Shown in pieces: positions 16,339 through 24,431 of a stretch of DNA of 45,870 bases (position 1 is the first letter of the stretch; each line of letters starts with the position of its first letter). Both the position numbers and the translations under genes were made by a program. Origin of the DNA: Halosimplex salinum (lineage in GTDB: Archaea > Halobacteriota > Halobacteria > Halobacteriales > Haloarculaceae). The stretch lies in contig NZ_QWGG01000017.1 in NCBI RefSeq assembly GCF_003730195.1, positions 1 through 45,870 on the forward strand, given 5' to 3'. The notes beneath the pieces were generated by a model. The model did not search any database and was not told the DNA's origin. It saw only the letters and a list, made by a program, of their open reading frames with translations.

Positions 16339-16668
16339 TCAGGTGTGGCCGATCGCTTCGGATAGTGCTGCCACAGCCTCATCGACGACTTGCTGTGAGA
16401 GCGCGCCGACAGTGTGGTCGATGTTAGTCTCCGAGAGTACGGTCGGATATCTGGGCACAATATAGCTCTGTTTCGACAGCTGGCCGACCTCCCAATCGTC
16501 TGCGTTGATCGGGATACTGTCTTGGGCAGTAGTGGTCGAGATCCCAAGTGCGATGTGTTGGTCCGGGTAGTCCGGATTCGCATTGTTGCTGACGATCACA
16601 TAGGGGCGGTTGTACGGCTGGAAAATCGCCGGATGGGTAACCACCTCGCAGCGGAGGTGCTCACTCAT
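16339..16668 (-). CDS. PemK/MazF-family toxin
   Basis: 109 residues from ATG 16668. The fold signature of MazF/PemK mRNA interferases is visible: RCEVVTHPAIFQPYNRPYVIVSN at the N-terminus, HIALGISTTT, and SYIVPRYPTVLSE in place of the usual S..vd.lrtv. In this family a central Thr or Ser and an N-terminal Arg form the RNase site. The gene overlaps the upstream winged-helix gene by 8 nt (16661-16668) and is the second gene of that operon. Variant of the family rather than a close MazF; activity not shown. Confidence 0.7.
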   Translation of the reverse strand: MSEHLRCEVVTHPAIFQPYNRPYVIVSNNANPDYPDQHIALGISTTTAQDSIPINADDWEVGQLSKQSYIVPRYPTVLSETNIDHTVGALSQQVVDEAVAALSEAIGHT

Positions 16669-17047
16669 CTGTTCGGGACTCGCGCCAGGTCTCGATCTCC
16701 GACTCATCAGCGGCCTCTGCATCCCAGTCGACATCTCCCCACTCATCGTCGGACTCCGAGATCGCTCTCATACTGTTGATCGTGCTTTCGAAGCCTGCGA
16801 TACGGTCGTCTTGAGCGAGCGCCCAATAGGTGTCCTTGTGTCGCACGAGGTCGCGCTTCTCCAGTCGCTGCAGCGTCGGTCCGATACTCCCCATGGGGAT
16901 ATCGACTTCTGCGTGAATCTCTGTCGGAGTGAACCCCTGATCTGGGTACTCGGCCAGGAACGAAAGTATCGTATGCGCGTTCGATCCGGGCCGGATCCAG
17001 TGATCGTAGTCTTCTGATTCAGTGTACTCGTCGAAATCGACTGGCAT
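16661..17047 (-). CDS. Winged-helix antitoxin of the PemK pair
   Basis: 128 residues from ATG 17047. The winged helix lies at about 20-85: HTILSFLAEYPDQGFTPTEIHAEVDIPMGSIGPTLQRLEKRDLVRHKDTYWAL, a MarR/BlaI-like arrangement. The C-terminal tail is very acidic (SESDDEWGDVDWDAEAAD) and is the likely toxin-binding part. A TATA-like TATAAG lies about 32-37 nt before the ATG. The longer frame to 17155 would cross the promoter and the neighbouring repeat, so I rejected that start. Confidence 0.7.
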   Translation of the reverse strand: MPVDFDEYTESEDYDHWIRPGSNAHTILSFLAEYPDQGFTPTEIHAEVDIPMGSIGPTLQRLEKRDLVRHKDTYWALAQDDRIAGFESTINSMRAISESDDEWGDVDWDAEAADESEIETWRESRTDE

Positions 17048-17089
17048 CCTATTCAAATGTATTTTCGATATCCGGTAGTATAAGCATTG

Positions 17090-17272
17090 CCACGACAGAG
17101 AATGACGAGTCCTGAGGCGCGTCTTATGTAACAAGGAGACTCGTATCAAGGGCATTTGTTACATAAGATATTACAGAGAGACACGCTGCACGAGATTCTA
17201 TCGGCGCCACCAGAGTGGAGCGCTCTCGAACGGATGCTCTGGAAGACAGCATGCATTCACTCAACCAACTGG
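17090..17272 (+). repeat. SWIM-gene leader repeat, copy 2
   Basis: The best preserved copy. It has the same 13-nt arms as copy 1 (17122-17134 and 17156-17168), the same 21-nt spacer, and the conserved block up to the ATG at 17251, 82 nt after the hairpin. It is followed by a recognisable SWIM-protein frame, which tells what the leader belongs to. It also shares ATGACGAGT and CTGAG just upstream of the hairpin with copy 3. Confidence 0.7.
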
Positions 17273-17631
17273 ATTTTGCGAGTCGTATCGCCAAGCGAGC
17301 CCAGTACGAAGCCTTCGAATTCACGCTCATCGCTGAAGGCGCTCAAGTCCGCATTGGTAGTCACGAACATCCGAGCGACCACGAATACCTCGTCCGTATC
17401 GACGACGGCGCCCCAGTCGACTATCCCTGCGCCCACGATGAACACGACGAGGGCGCGTGAAAGCATCGCGTTGCCGTGGCGGTCCAATGGCCACCCGTTG
17501 ATGCGATCACAGGTCGTAGGGATTCCAAGTCCGTCGCTGCGGGCGGTGTCCGGATCGAGATCTCAGTCGAACCGAGTGCCAGTCGCCAACCCACGACTGC
17601 AGTCGTGAGTTTTCGCCTCGCTACTCTATGA
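17251..17631 (+). pseudogene. SWIM zinc-finger protein, degenerate
   Basis: The frame starts MHSLNQLDFASRIAKRAQYE, then FEFTLIAEGAQVRIGSH and HEYLVRIDDGAPV, typical of small haloarchaeal SWIM-domain proteins. The zinc site is damaged: the family's CTCPAD...GACKHRVAVA appears as YPCAHD...GA-stop-KHRVAVA. The first Cys is lost and the third is a TGA (17458-17460). After that stop the same frame continues (KHRVAVAVQWPPVDAITG ...) to TGA 17629-17631. It might still give a 69-residue truncated product. I read it as a recently inactivated gene. Confidence 0.6.
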
Positions 17632-17708
17632 GTCAGTCCGGTGAGAGGACGACGACGATTTCCTGCCGGGACTGCGTTCACACCGGCAAGAAACCACTTC
17701 CTGAGTAG
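17628..17708 (+). CDS. Tiny CxxC open frame coupled to the SWIM frame
   Basis: 26 residues (MSQSGERTTTISCRDCVHTG ...), with the ATG overlapping the SWIM stop as ATGA. One CxxC (CRDC) suggests half of a zinc ribbon. It may be the remnant of a longer partner gene or chance. Low confidence. Confidence 0.25.
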   Translation: MSQSGERTTTISCRDCVHTGKKPLPE

Positions 17709-17732
17709 GAATTGCTGTCCGAGTAGCAACTG

Positions 17733-18278
17733 TCAGTCGAACTCAGAAACGAAGTCCTCAGCGAGTTCGTCAGCAAGTTGTTCACCAGTGAGCCAGACGA
17801 TCTGTTCAGCGTCGAACCCATATTGCGGAATTAACGATTCCGCTGCTTCGCCGAGCGGAATATCGTTTGTCACAACTGTTACTCGATCAGCGGTGTCATC
17901 GAGGAGCCTTTCGAGCGCTAGCCCCACGATCCCTGTATCTGCTTTTTCGATGATGTCTTCTGACCGATCGCTGGCATTTGCGATGAAACTCCGTGCCTGA
18001 TCCATCACGCTGGAGACATCTGAGTTCGAATATGACGGACTTTCCGTGACTTTCATCCATCCTTCTTGTAGTGCCTCGTCGACTGCAGAACCGACAGCTG
18101 CGTATGTGTCGAGAGATGGGTCACCTGCCACTTCGGCATAGACCTGTGGCGAGAGACGGAAGACAATATCACGCTGACGGGCTTCGCGAGCGAGCGCTTG
18201 AAATCCCGCACTTTCACGCCGGCCACAACTGATGAGAACCGACGAATCGACAAAAGCGATCTGACTGTCGCGTCCCAT
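17733..18278 (-). CDS. PIN-domain protein (VapC-like toxin candidate)
   Basis: 181 residues. It begins with the PIN signature IAFVDSSVLISCGR (first Asp), has YAEVAGD in the middle (Glu), KADTGIVGLALERL (Asp of the third acidic site), and VTVVTNDIPLGEAAESLI (final Asp). PIN proteins are RNases, often toxins. It follows the DUF7437 winged-helix gene by 6 nt on the same strand, so I read the two as a toxin-antitoxin-like pair. All acidic residues expected for activity are present. Confidence 0.75.
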   Translation of the reverse strand: MGRDSQIAFVDSSVLISCGRRESAGFQALAREARQRDIVFRLSPQVYAEVAGDPSLDTYAAVGSAVDEALQEGWMKVTESPSYSNSDVSSVMDQARSFIANASDRSEDIIEKADTGIVGLALERLLDDTADRVTVVTNDIPLGEAAESLIPQYGFDAEQIVWLTGEQLADELAEDFVSEFD

Positions 18279-18284
18279 CCCGAT

Positions 18285-18800
18285 TCAGTCCTCAACGACA
18301 GGTCGGAGTGCGTCCAAAATGATGCCTGCTTCTAAGGACGAAATATCTTGTTCACGAGCCAGAATCTGATGGGTAATCGACCCATCGACGTATTCGTGAG
18401 TGTATTCGAGTGCGACGGCAAGTCCGTCTAGTCCGTAGCGATCAATGTACGTATCGATGTCCTCGTCCCGCATTCGTCGAGCAACCGCCTCGACTAACTC
18501 CGGCGTGATTCGCCGTTCCGCATCATCTTCTACCAGCTGGATATCTATCTCGTGAGCGATGTACTCTGCCGGTCGTCCGTCATTCGACTGCTCGATAAAA
18601 CCTGCGGCAACGAGGTCCTCGACGTATTCGTAGACTGTCCGCTGGGGGAGATCGAGTGTCGCGACGATATCTTGGATCGTCACCGACGGATGATGGTGAA
18701 TATACGTATATATCCATGCTTTACGAGCATTTCTGAGGAGTTCGAACACCTCTCCACCAGTATCGAGCGGGGTGCCCCAGTTCGCTTCTCTCGTCGCCAT
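18285..18800 (-). CDS. DUF7437-type winged-helix regulator (antitoxin candidate)
   Basis: 171 residues from ATG 18800. Winged helix at about 20-80: VFELLRNARKAWIYTYIHHHPSVTIQDIVATLDLPQRTVYEYVEDLVAAGFIE. The C-terminal part (ITPELVEAVARR, IDTYIDRYGLDGLAVALEYTHEYVDG, DISSLEAGIILDALRPVV) matches haloarchaeal DUF7437 proteins, which are commonly found just before PIN genes. A short palindrome lies 13-31 nt before the ATG. The longer frame to 18902 is unlikely because it covers the promoter. Confidence 0.75.
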   Translation of the reverse strand: MATREANWGTPLDTGGEVFELLRNARKAWIYTYIHHHPSVTIQDIVATLDLPQRTVYEYVEDLVAAGFIEQSNDGRPAEYIAHEIDIQLVEDDAERRITPELVEAVARRMRDEDIDTYIDRYGLDGLAVALEYTHEYVDGSITHQILAREQDISSLEAGIILDALRPVVED

Positions 18801-18812
18801 CCCTAATAGCGA

Positions 18813-18831
18813 ATTGCACGCAATATGCAAT
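18813..18831 (-). promoter_or_regulatory. Palindrome at the DUF7437-PIN promoter
   Basis: ATTGCA (18813-18818), 7 nt, TGCAAT (18826-18831), 13-31 nt upstream of the ATG, where the basal promoter of a leaderless gene would lie. A likely self-repression site for the winged-helix protein. Confidence 0.4.
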
Positions 18832-18989
18832 AAGGATTGTTGAGATAGATTGTCATGGGCGCTAGAGCGGGGCAAACAACCAATCTCAGAGTAGGTGATC
18901 ACTATCCATCCGCATCCGCATTCAATTGGGATGTATCACCAGTTATACTGAATTAATTAGGGAATCTACTAATTTCACCCACATCTAGG

Positions 18990-19004
18990 AAGATATTTAT
19001 TCGG
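18990..19004 (+). promoter_or_regulatory. Promoter of the transfer operon
   Basis: TATTTATT at about 18994-19001 is the best TATA-like box before the pilin-like gene. The start codon is 87 nt further on, so the transcript would carry a leader of about 60 nt. Confidence 0.4.
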
Positions 19005-19087
19005 AAAGCAAGCCAGTCGAGGTACTGTCGTTCGCCCATCGTCGCTCTTCTGAGAGCACCGATGTATCGAGTGACAACTACAAACAC

Positions 19088-19501
19088 ATGGACGACGTTG
19101 ACGACATCGACGTTGCAGACGAACCGACCAATCGATTCACACGCTCGCTCCGGAAGACGGGCCCGACCATCGGCCTACTGATCGCGACACTGGGGGTGTT
19201 CGCGATCGATCCCGCGAGCGCCCAGACCACGGGCGAAGCCTTCTGCGAGACGGAGATGGCGACGACCATCCGAAATCTGTTCAGCCTCATCCAGTTCGGC
19301 GGCCCGCTCATCGGCGGCGTCATCGCGCTCGGGACAACGATTGCACTCACGGCGGTGCGGACGGTCGATTCGAAGAAAGAGCTGAAATCCATGCGGAATC
19401 AGGCCGTGATCTGGGGTGTTATCGTCGCCCCGCTCGGGACTGCAATCTTGCAGTTCCTCCTGACGAGTGTCGTCGCAGGTGGCTCCAGTTGCAGCTTCTG
19501 A
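19088..19501 (+). CDS. VirB2/pilin-like small membrane protein
   Basis: 137 residues. A hydrophobic segment (about 27-45, TIGLLIATLGVFAIDPASA) ends in a signal-peptidase-like ASA-Q. Two further TM helices follow (FGGPLIGGVIALGTTIALTAV and the helix IWGVIVAPLGTAILQFLLTSVV). Small size, cleavable signal, two TM helices and first position in a VirB4 operon resemble VirB2/TrbC pilins. Two Cys in the mature part (CETE near 54 and C at 135) could form a disulfide. Next gene overlaps by 13 nt. The pilin role is inferred from topology and context. Confidence 0.55.
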   Translation: MDDVDDIDVADEPTNRFTRSLRKTGPTIGLLIATLGVFAIDPASAQTTGEAFCETEMATTIRNLFSLIQFGGPLIGGVIALGTTIALTAVRTVDSKKELKSMRNQAVIWGVIVAPLGTAILQFLLTSVVAGGSSCSF

Positions 19502-21222
19502 GCCACTCGCTCGGTGGTACGCTCGCCATTGCACTCGCACTCACTGCTGTGGGCACGACCGCGACGCAGGCGTTCGCAGGGTCGACTGTCGCTCTGGACG
19601 TCGGGCACGGCCACGCAAACGGGAGTGGGCACGGATCGAGCGATCCAGCACTCTGGTCACGTGACGTGGATATCACGGATTCGACAGCGCTCGAAGCGCT
19701 GACTGGAAACGAAACGACGGGCCGAGATGCGCTAGCCCTGATGACCGACATCCCGTTCGACTCGCCGCCACCCGGGGTTCGCCAGTGGAATCGGGAGAAC
19801 GTGGATGAGTTCCCGGGCTTTCGCCAGGAGACGTCGGTTCATCCACCAGGCGCATCGCTGACTGACAAGCGATACGTCCGAGACGCCTACGTCGAGATAT
19901 TCACTGTCCAGCCGTCTACGCGGGCGAAACTCTCACCCGATACCCAGCCTCGGTATGTCGCACCGACCGGGAGGCTACTGGGAGTCTCTGACTATCGAGT
20001 TCGCCTTCCCGAGGACTCGGAGACCGAGACCGAACGAACCGAGTGGAATCTCACCGCGTACGACGTGACCGACACGCGGTTGCTGGTCGACGGCGAGGTG
20101 GAAGCCCGCAACAACGGGAGCCGGCGGCCACAGTTCGAATACGACCTCGGCGACAACATCGGCATCGACCACACGCTGACGGTCAAAGCGAACATCACGG
20201 TCACAGTCGGTCGATTGCACGAGCGGTGCGTCCGGACGCCGCCGGACGACGAGTGTTCGTACTGGATCACGTCGTTCGAGAACCGGACCGAGACGGTGAC
20301 GGTCAGCGATTCGATCGCCGTCACCGAGTACTACCTGGACATCATGGGCTTGCACGCTCGCTATCCAGACGGCGACCTCGGGCTGGTCATCATCAAGAGC
20401 GACCCGTGGTTGGGGTACTCACTCCCCGAGGGAGACGTCCGGGGTGTCTGGCGGTTCTACTCGGCACGCGATCCCAACTGGGACACGCTCGTCACGGAAC
20501 GTGAGTCGAGATCGTCTACGAGTCACTCACCAGTCCATCCCCTTGGAGTCGTTGCCTATCCCATCAAGACCGGGCCGACAGTGTCGCCGGCCGATACAGT
20601 CGAACTGCAGATGGTCAGTGGCGGGCAGCGCCAGCCGCCAACACTACCCGGGGCTGTCGACCTGGACGTGCTCGAAGAACCCTATACGGAGAGTTTCAGC
20701 ATCGCGACGCGGTTGAACACGCCCGACCAGACCCTCTCGGACGTGACCGCCCACGGACTCGTCCGGGGAGTCCAGACGAACGCGGACCCACGGCTGTTCG
20801 AGGAGGTCGCGATCCACCGGAGTACCCTCTCGCTGGCGGTCCTGAACACGACGGCAACGACGGCAACCGTCCGCGTTTCGCTCCGAGATGCGAAGACGGG
20901 TGACCCGATCCGTACGGCGACACGCGAAGGGAGTGTCGTACTCGCGGGTGAGGAAGTCCAGACCGGTCGTGACGGGACGCTCACGACGACGATTCAGCGA
21001 CCGAGTGGAGCGATCAGTGCGCGATACGAGCCCGGCGAGTGGTGGCTGTCCACGACAGCCTACGTCGGCGCCTCGGATGCGGCGTCCGTCGACGGGACGG
21101 CGCTGTCGGTCGTCCGCTCGCTCTACCGGGCGGGTGTCCCAGTCGGGTTGTTCCTGCTGGCCGTCTTCCTCATCGACCGGATCACCGGAATGGCTGTCTG
21201 GCCCCCGTGGAGGGGCTTATGA
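19489..21222 (+). CDS. Secreted, membrane-anchored surface protein of the transfer operon
   Basis: 577 residues from TTG 19489, the only start that keeps the signal peptide (LAIALALTAVGTTATQAFA). The large extracellular part is beta-rich, with repeated strands such as TVKANITVTVGRL and TVTVSDSIAVTEYY and about ten N-x-S/T sequons. A disulfide pair is possible (CVRTPPDDEC). A C-terminal TM helix (VPVGLFLLAVFLIDRITG) leaves a short inside tail. No known domain recognised. The position between the pilin-like and lipoprotein genes, with overlaps on both sides, suggests a mating-surface or channel component. Confidence 0.6.
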   Translation: MQLLSHSLGGTLAIALALTAVGTTATQAFAGSTVALDVGHGHANGSGHGSSDPALWSRDVDITDSTALEALTGNETTGRDALALMTDIPFDSPPPGVRQWNRENVDEFPGFRQETSVHPPGASLTDKRYVRDAYVEIFTVQPSTRAKLSPDTQPRYVAPTGRLLGVSDYRVRLPEDSETETERTEWNLTAYDVTDTRLLVDGEVEARNNGSRRPQFEYDLGDNIGIDHTLTVKANITVTVGRLHERCVRTPPDDECSYWITSFENRTETVTVSDSIAVTEYYLDIMGLHARYPDGDLGLVIIKSDPWLGYSLPEGDVRGVWRFYSARDPNWDTLVTERESRSSTSHSPVHPLGVVAYPIKTGPTVSPADTVELQMVSGGQRQPPTLPGAVDLDVLEEPYTESFSIATRLNTPDQTLSDVTAHGLVRGVQTNADPRLFEEVAIHRSTLSLAVLNTTATTATVRVSLRDAKTGDPIRTATREGSVVLAGEEVQTGRDGTLTTTIQRPSGAISARYEPGEWWLSTTAYVGASDAASVDGTALSVVRSLYRAGVPVGLFLLAVFLIDRITGMAVWPPWRGL

Positions 21223-22064
21223 CGGGTGAGAGAGTGTCTCGGCGGCGGTTCCTGACGGCCGGGCTTGCAGCGGGTGTCGCCGGGCTTGCGGGCTGCTCTG
21301 GCGGAGGGACAGCTGGCACCCGGACGCCCTCGAATCCGGTCTTCGAAGCGACTTCGATTTCCGGGTCCGATCTGGTCGTCACACTTCAGGAAGGTCACGA
21401 CGTGGACAAAGTGAATCTCATCACACCCGACGGGAGCGCTTTCCGTTCAAGTACAGTGGCGGCAGGAGCGACTACGGCCCAATTTTCGCTCTTTCAACAT
21501 CGAGTCAGGAGCCACTATACTCCAGGTGAGCATACACTGGTTGCGATTGTAGAGGGCGAAGAGTTCGCCTCGGTATCCCTCGAATTAGTCCCAAAAATCG
21601 AGATCATCGATGTAGAGCCCTACACGGGAGGACGAGAAACACTGTCCAACCGAGGGAATCTACTCGTTACGGCCAAAAACACGGGGACTGGACCGACCTG
21701 GATCTACTTTCTCGGCTATGAAGATGCACCGAATAGTTCGGCCTCGATCTTCCCGTCTACCGAATACGCACAGACGACACCTCACCACAACTTCCGACAA
21801 CCCGAGACGGAACACGAATTCATTGTCGAGCCAGGACAATCTCGAATACTACTAGGCCGCCAACCACCGCTCAATCCCGGACGTAGTCTCTGTGACGGTC
21901 GAACTGTAGAGTTCTCTGCTGTCGTTCTAACCGGCGTCGGAGACGACGTCCGGCAACCACTCCGAGCCACAATTGGTACCGAACAGTCGACGGTGAACTC
22001 TCAGGATATCTGTAGTGAGATCGAGATCGAACTTCTTGATGAGCGAGGATCCACCGATGGGTAG
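21219..22064 (+). CDS. Tat-exported lipoprotein of the transfer operon
   Basis: 281 residues. The N-terminus MTGERVSRRRFLTAGLAAG is a Tat signal (RRRFL) followed by a lipobox LAGCSG, so Cys at about 27 is likely lipidated. The mature part is beta-rich (FEATSISGSDLVVTLQEG, then a LLVTAKNTGTGPTWIYF immunoglobulin-like segment) and has a CDGRTVEFSAVVL strand. Its ATG overlaps the previous stop (ATGA), and its end overlaps the next gene. Function unknown. GC at the third codon position falls in its second half compared with the upstream gene. Confidence 0.65.
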   Translation: MTGERVSRRRFLTAGLAAGVAGLAGCSGGGTAGTRTPSNPVFEATSISGSDLVVTLQEGHDVDKVNLITPDGSAFRSSTVAAGATTAQFSLFQHRVRSHYTPGEHTLVAIVEGEEFASVSLELVPKIEIIDVEPYTGGRETLSNRGNLLVTAKNTGTGPTWIYFLGYEDAPNSSASIFPSTEYAQTTPHHNFRQPETEHEFIVEPGQSRILLGRQPPLNPGRSLCDGRTVEFSAVVLTGVGDDVRQPLRATIGTEQSTVNSQDICSEIEIELLDERGSTDG

Positions 22065-23415
22065 GTCCGAGCGAGTCGTACCGATCATCGTCTCTGCTGT
22101 CGGTATCCAGTATTTCATCGGTGCTGTCCGTGCGCAGACGGGAGAAGGCAGTGGAGGCGGTGCCCTCGGTGACGTCATTGTGTGGGCGATTACAGAGGCC
22201 CTCAAAGTTCTCTTTAGCCCGCTCGAAGGAATTATCCAGACTCATGCGAATGACGCGCTCACGATTATTATCGGCACACCTCACCCGAATGTGGTCTTTA
22301 CAGAGCCAACAAACAACTCCTGGCCGGGGATCTATACCTACTTCTGGGACGTAATTGTTCCACTCTCACTCTTGTTGTGGGCGTTGGCAGTTGGGATCGT
22401 CATCTTCCTAGAATCAACAAGCTATCTCTTCAGCAGCTATCACCGCACAAAGCTCAAGCGCCGGGCGTTTGCCGGGTTACTTGGAATCTTAGCATGGTGG
22501 TGGATGGACGCACTTGCGCGTCAGTTCATCCACGAACTCACCATCTTCCTTGCTCCGAACCTCTCCGACATCACACTCTTCGAGACGCTCTCGTTTGGAG
22601 CAGTCGGCAGCATCACGGCAATTGCAGCGCTGTCTATCGATCTGTTCCTTCTGGGCCTCGTTATTCTCATCTACTTCATCCGCGAAATTGTCCTCTACTT
22701 GTTTACGCTGCTGATCCCGATCCTGATCGCTTTTTGGATACCGGGTGTCGGCCCATTTCGACTCGTCTCAGAGTTCGTGAAACGGCTCGCTGGGTTCTAC
22801 GTCCCCTTCCTCTTCATGACAGTGCCAGTCGCGTTGTTATTCCGTCTCGGAGACATCCTAGGGAACAGTTTTGGATTCACTTTACAGGGCCTCGGTGCCT
22901 GGCTTGCTGCGCTGATAATCCCGATCGTTGCGGTCGCTTCCCCGTTCATTCTGTTCTGGCAGGCGGGGTCGATCTTCTTCATGGCCCAGAGTGCTTCCCA
23001 CCACAGTTCGAGACGACGGGCCCACGGTCGAGTTGCCGGTGCCCAGGAGAAAGGCCAGACGGCCACCCGCGGCGGTCAGAACTTCGTGCGCGGTGTCCGT
23101 GGTCAACAGGCTGTGACCCCCGATGGACAGGCCGTGTCCAACTCCGGTAATTCACGAGTCCACGCGGCTGGCTCTCGACTCAACACGGCCGGATCACGAC
23201 TTCGTGGCGCGCTCGCCCGTGAGAACAGCGCCGGTGCCGATAGCAACACCAGCCTGTCCGGGAGCGACTCGAGTGGATCGACTTCGAACACCACCTCCGA
23301 GAGTCGTAATCAGCGATTCGACACACTCCGCAATCGCTCCGATTCGACGGACCGGACGACACGCGAGAAACGCGACGATAGAGCCGTCGACGACGAGCCG
23401 CGATACATCCAATAA
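22057..23415 (+). CDS. Polytopic VirB6/TrbL-like membrane protein
   Basis: 452 residues from ATG 22057, which has GAGG 8 nt upstream; ATG 22039 has no such site. After a signal-like first helix there are about seven more TM helices (for example VIVPLSLLLWALAVGIVIFL, ILIYFIREIVLYLF, AWLAALIIPIVAVASPFILF). The C-terminal 120 residues are a hydrophilic, Ser/Arg-rich low-complexity tail (SGSDSSGSTSNTTSES). The helix pattern and neighbours resemble VirB6/TrbL inner-membrane channel proteins. Ends in TAATG, sharing one base with the next gene. Confidence 0.6.
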   Translation: MGRSERVVPIIVSAVGIQYFIGAVRAQTGEGSGGGALGDVIVWAITEALKVLFSPLEGIIQTHANDALTIIIGTPHPNVVFTEPTNNSWPGIYTYFWDVIVPLSLLLWALAVGIVIFLESTSYLFSSYHRTKLKRRAFAGLLGILAWWWMDALARQFIHELTIFLAPNLSDITLFETLSFGAVGSITAIAALSIDLFLLGLVILIYFIREIVLYLFTLLIPILIAFWIPGVGPFRLVSEFVKRLAGFYVPFLFMTVPVALLFRLGDILGNSFGFTLQGLGAWLAALIIPIVAVASPFILFWQAGSIFFMAQSASHHSSRRRAHGRVAGAQEKGQTATRGGQNFVRGVRGQQAVTPDGQAVSNSGNSRVHAAGSRLNTAGSRLRGALARENSAGADSNTSLSGSDSSGSTSNTTSESRNQRFDTLRNRSDSTDRTTREKRDDRAVDDEPRYIQ

Positions 23416-24431
23416 TGCACGAACGAGACCCCGCAAAGCGGATTCCGAAATCCCTGGGCACAGACGCGAAACTATTCGGGAGCTACACCATGACCGACAT
23501 CGGTGTCGCGCTCTTCCCGGGCGTGCTCGTCATCCTCCTCTTTCAGGTCGTCTTGCCGGCCTCGATGACTGTCGGTGGCTACCGACTGGAGACACTGACG
23601 CTTCCGCTCGCCGGTGTGATGATCCTCGTCGGTGCGATCTTCGTCTATCTCACGCCGGCATACACGACCAGTGCCGACTGGGTCACCGCGATGGTCACCT
23701 TCTATCAGCGCTCGGACGAACTCGGCCACGAGGAAGCGAAACAGCACACGCAGATCGAACGGGTGTATCCGAACCGCGGCGCGATAGAGCGAACCGACGG
23801 CGCGTTCCTCGGGTTGGTCCAGGTAGCGCCGCCGACGATGGCGCTCGCGACCGACGAGGAGTGGGCCCAGAAGGCCGAGGGCTTCCAGAACTTTCTGAAC
23901 ACGAGCGTCGAGTTCCCCATCCAGATCTATTCGACGACTCGGGCGTTTCCCGCCGAGGAGTATCTGGCTCGCTACGAGTCACGTCTCGACGATCCCGACG
24001 TGGAGGCGAATCCACAGCTGGAAGCGCTCATCGAGAACTACGTCGAGTGGTACGAGCGGGAGCTCGACGAGCGGCGGATGACCATTCGCGACCACTACGT
24101 CGTGGTCCCGGTGACTCCCAGGGAGGTGCAGTTCGAACGAGAGAGTGTAGTGCAGAAACTTGCCGGACTGCCAGTCCTCGGCGTGTTCATTCGCGCGTAC
24201 TTCGCTCCGCGGATCGAGGAGCAACGGGATGCACTGTTCGAGGAACTCGACGACCGGCTTCGCCGCATCCGAACGGGACTCCGGGAGATCGACGGCTGTA
24301 ACGCACACCGCGTCGATACGCCAGCGGCGACGCAGGTCATCGGCGAGTTCTGGGCGGGCGAATCACAGGACTACGGTGATATGGAGCAGGTGCTACGGAC
24401 GCGGACGATGGTTGGAGGGGTGGAGCAGTGA
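23415..24431 (+). CDS. PrgI/VirB3-like membrane protein
   Basis: 338 residues. Two TM helices near the N-terminus (IGVALFPGVLVILLFQVVL and LAGVMILVGAIFVYLTP) are preceded by IPKSLGTDAKLFGSYT, the pattern of PrgI/VirB3 proteins that accompany VirB4. The soluble remainder (TSADWVTAMVTFYQ, EWAQKAEGFQNFLNTSVEFPIQIYSTTRAFP, DHYVVVPVTPREV) resembles the N-terminal part of VirB4/TraC ATPases, so the VirB4 N-domain may be split off here. The stop overlaps the next start as GTGA. Confidence 0.65.
   Translation: MHERDPAKRIPKSLGTDAKLFGSYTMTDIGVALFPGVLVILLFQVVLPASMTVGGYRLETLTLPLAGVMILVGAIFVYLTPAYTTSADWVTAMVTFYQRSDELGHEEAKQHTQIERVYPNRGAIERTDGAFLGLVQVAPPTMALATDEEWAQKAEGFQNFLNTSVEFPIQIYSTTRAFPAEEYLARYESRLDDPDVEANPQLEALIENYVEWYERELDERRMTIRDHYVVVPVTPREVQFERESVVQKLAGLPVLGVFIRAYFAPRIEEQRDALFEELDDRLRRIRTGLREIDGCNAHRVDTPAATQVIGEFWAGESQDYGDMEQVLRTRTMVGGVEQ

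Noticed and set aside
17458..17460. TGA in the SWIM frame as selenocysteine
   Set aside because: No reason to expect selenocysteine in a haloarchaeon, and no insertion element was recognised; the first zinc Cys is also lost, so decay is simpler.
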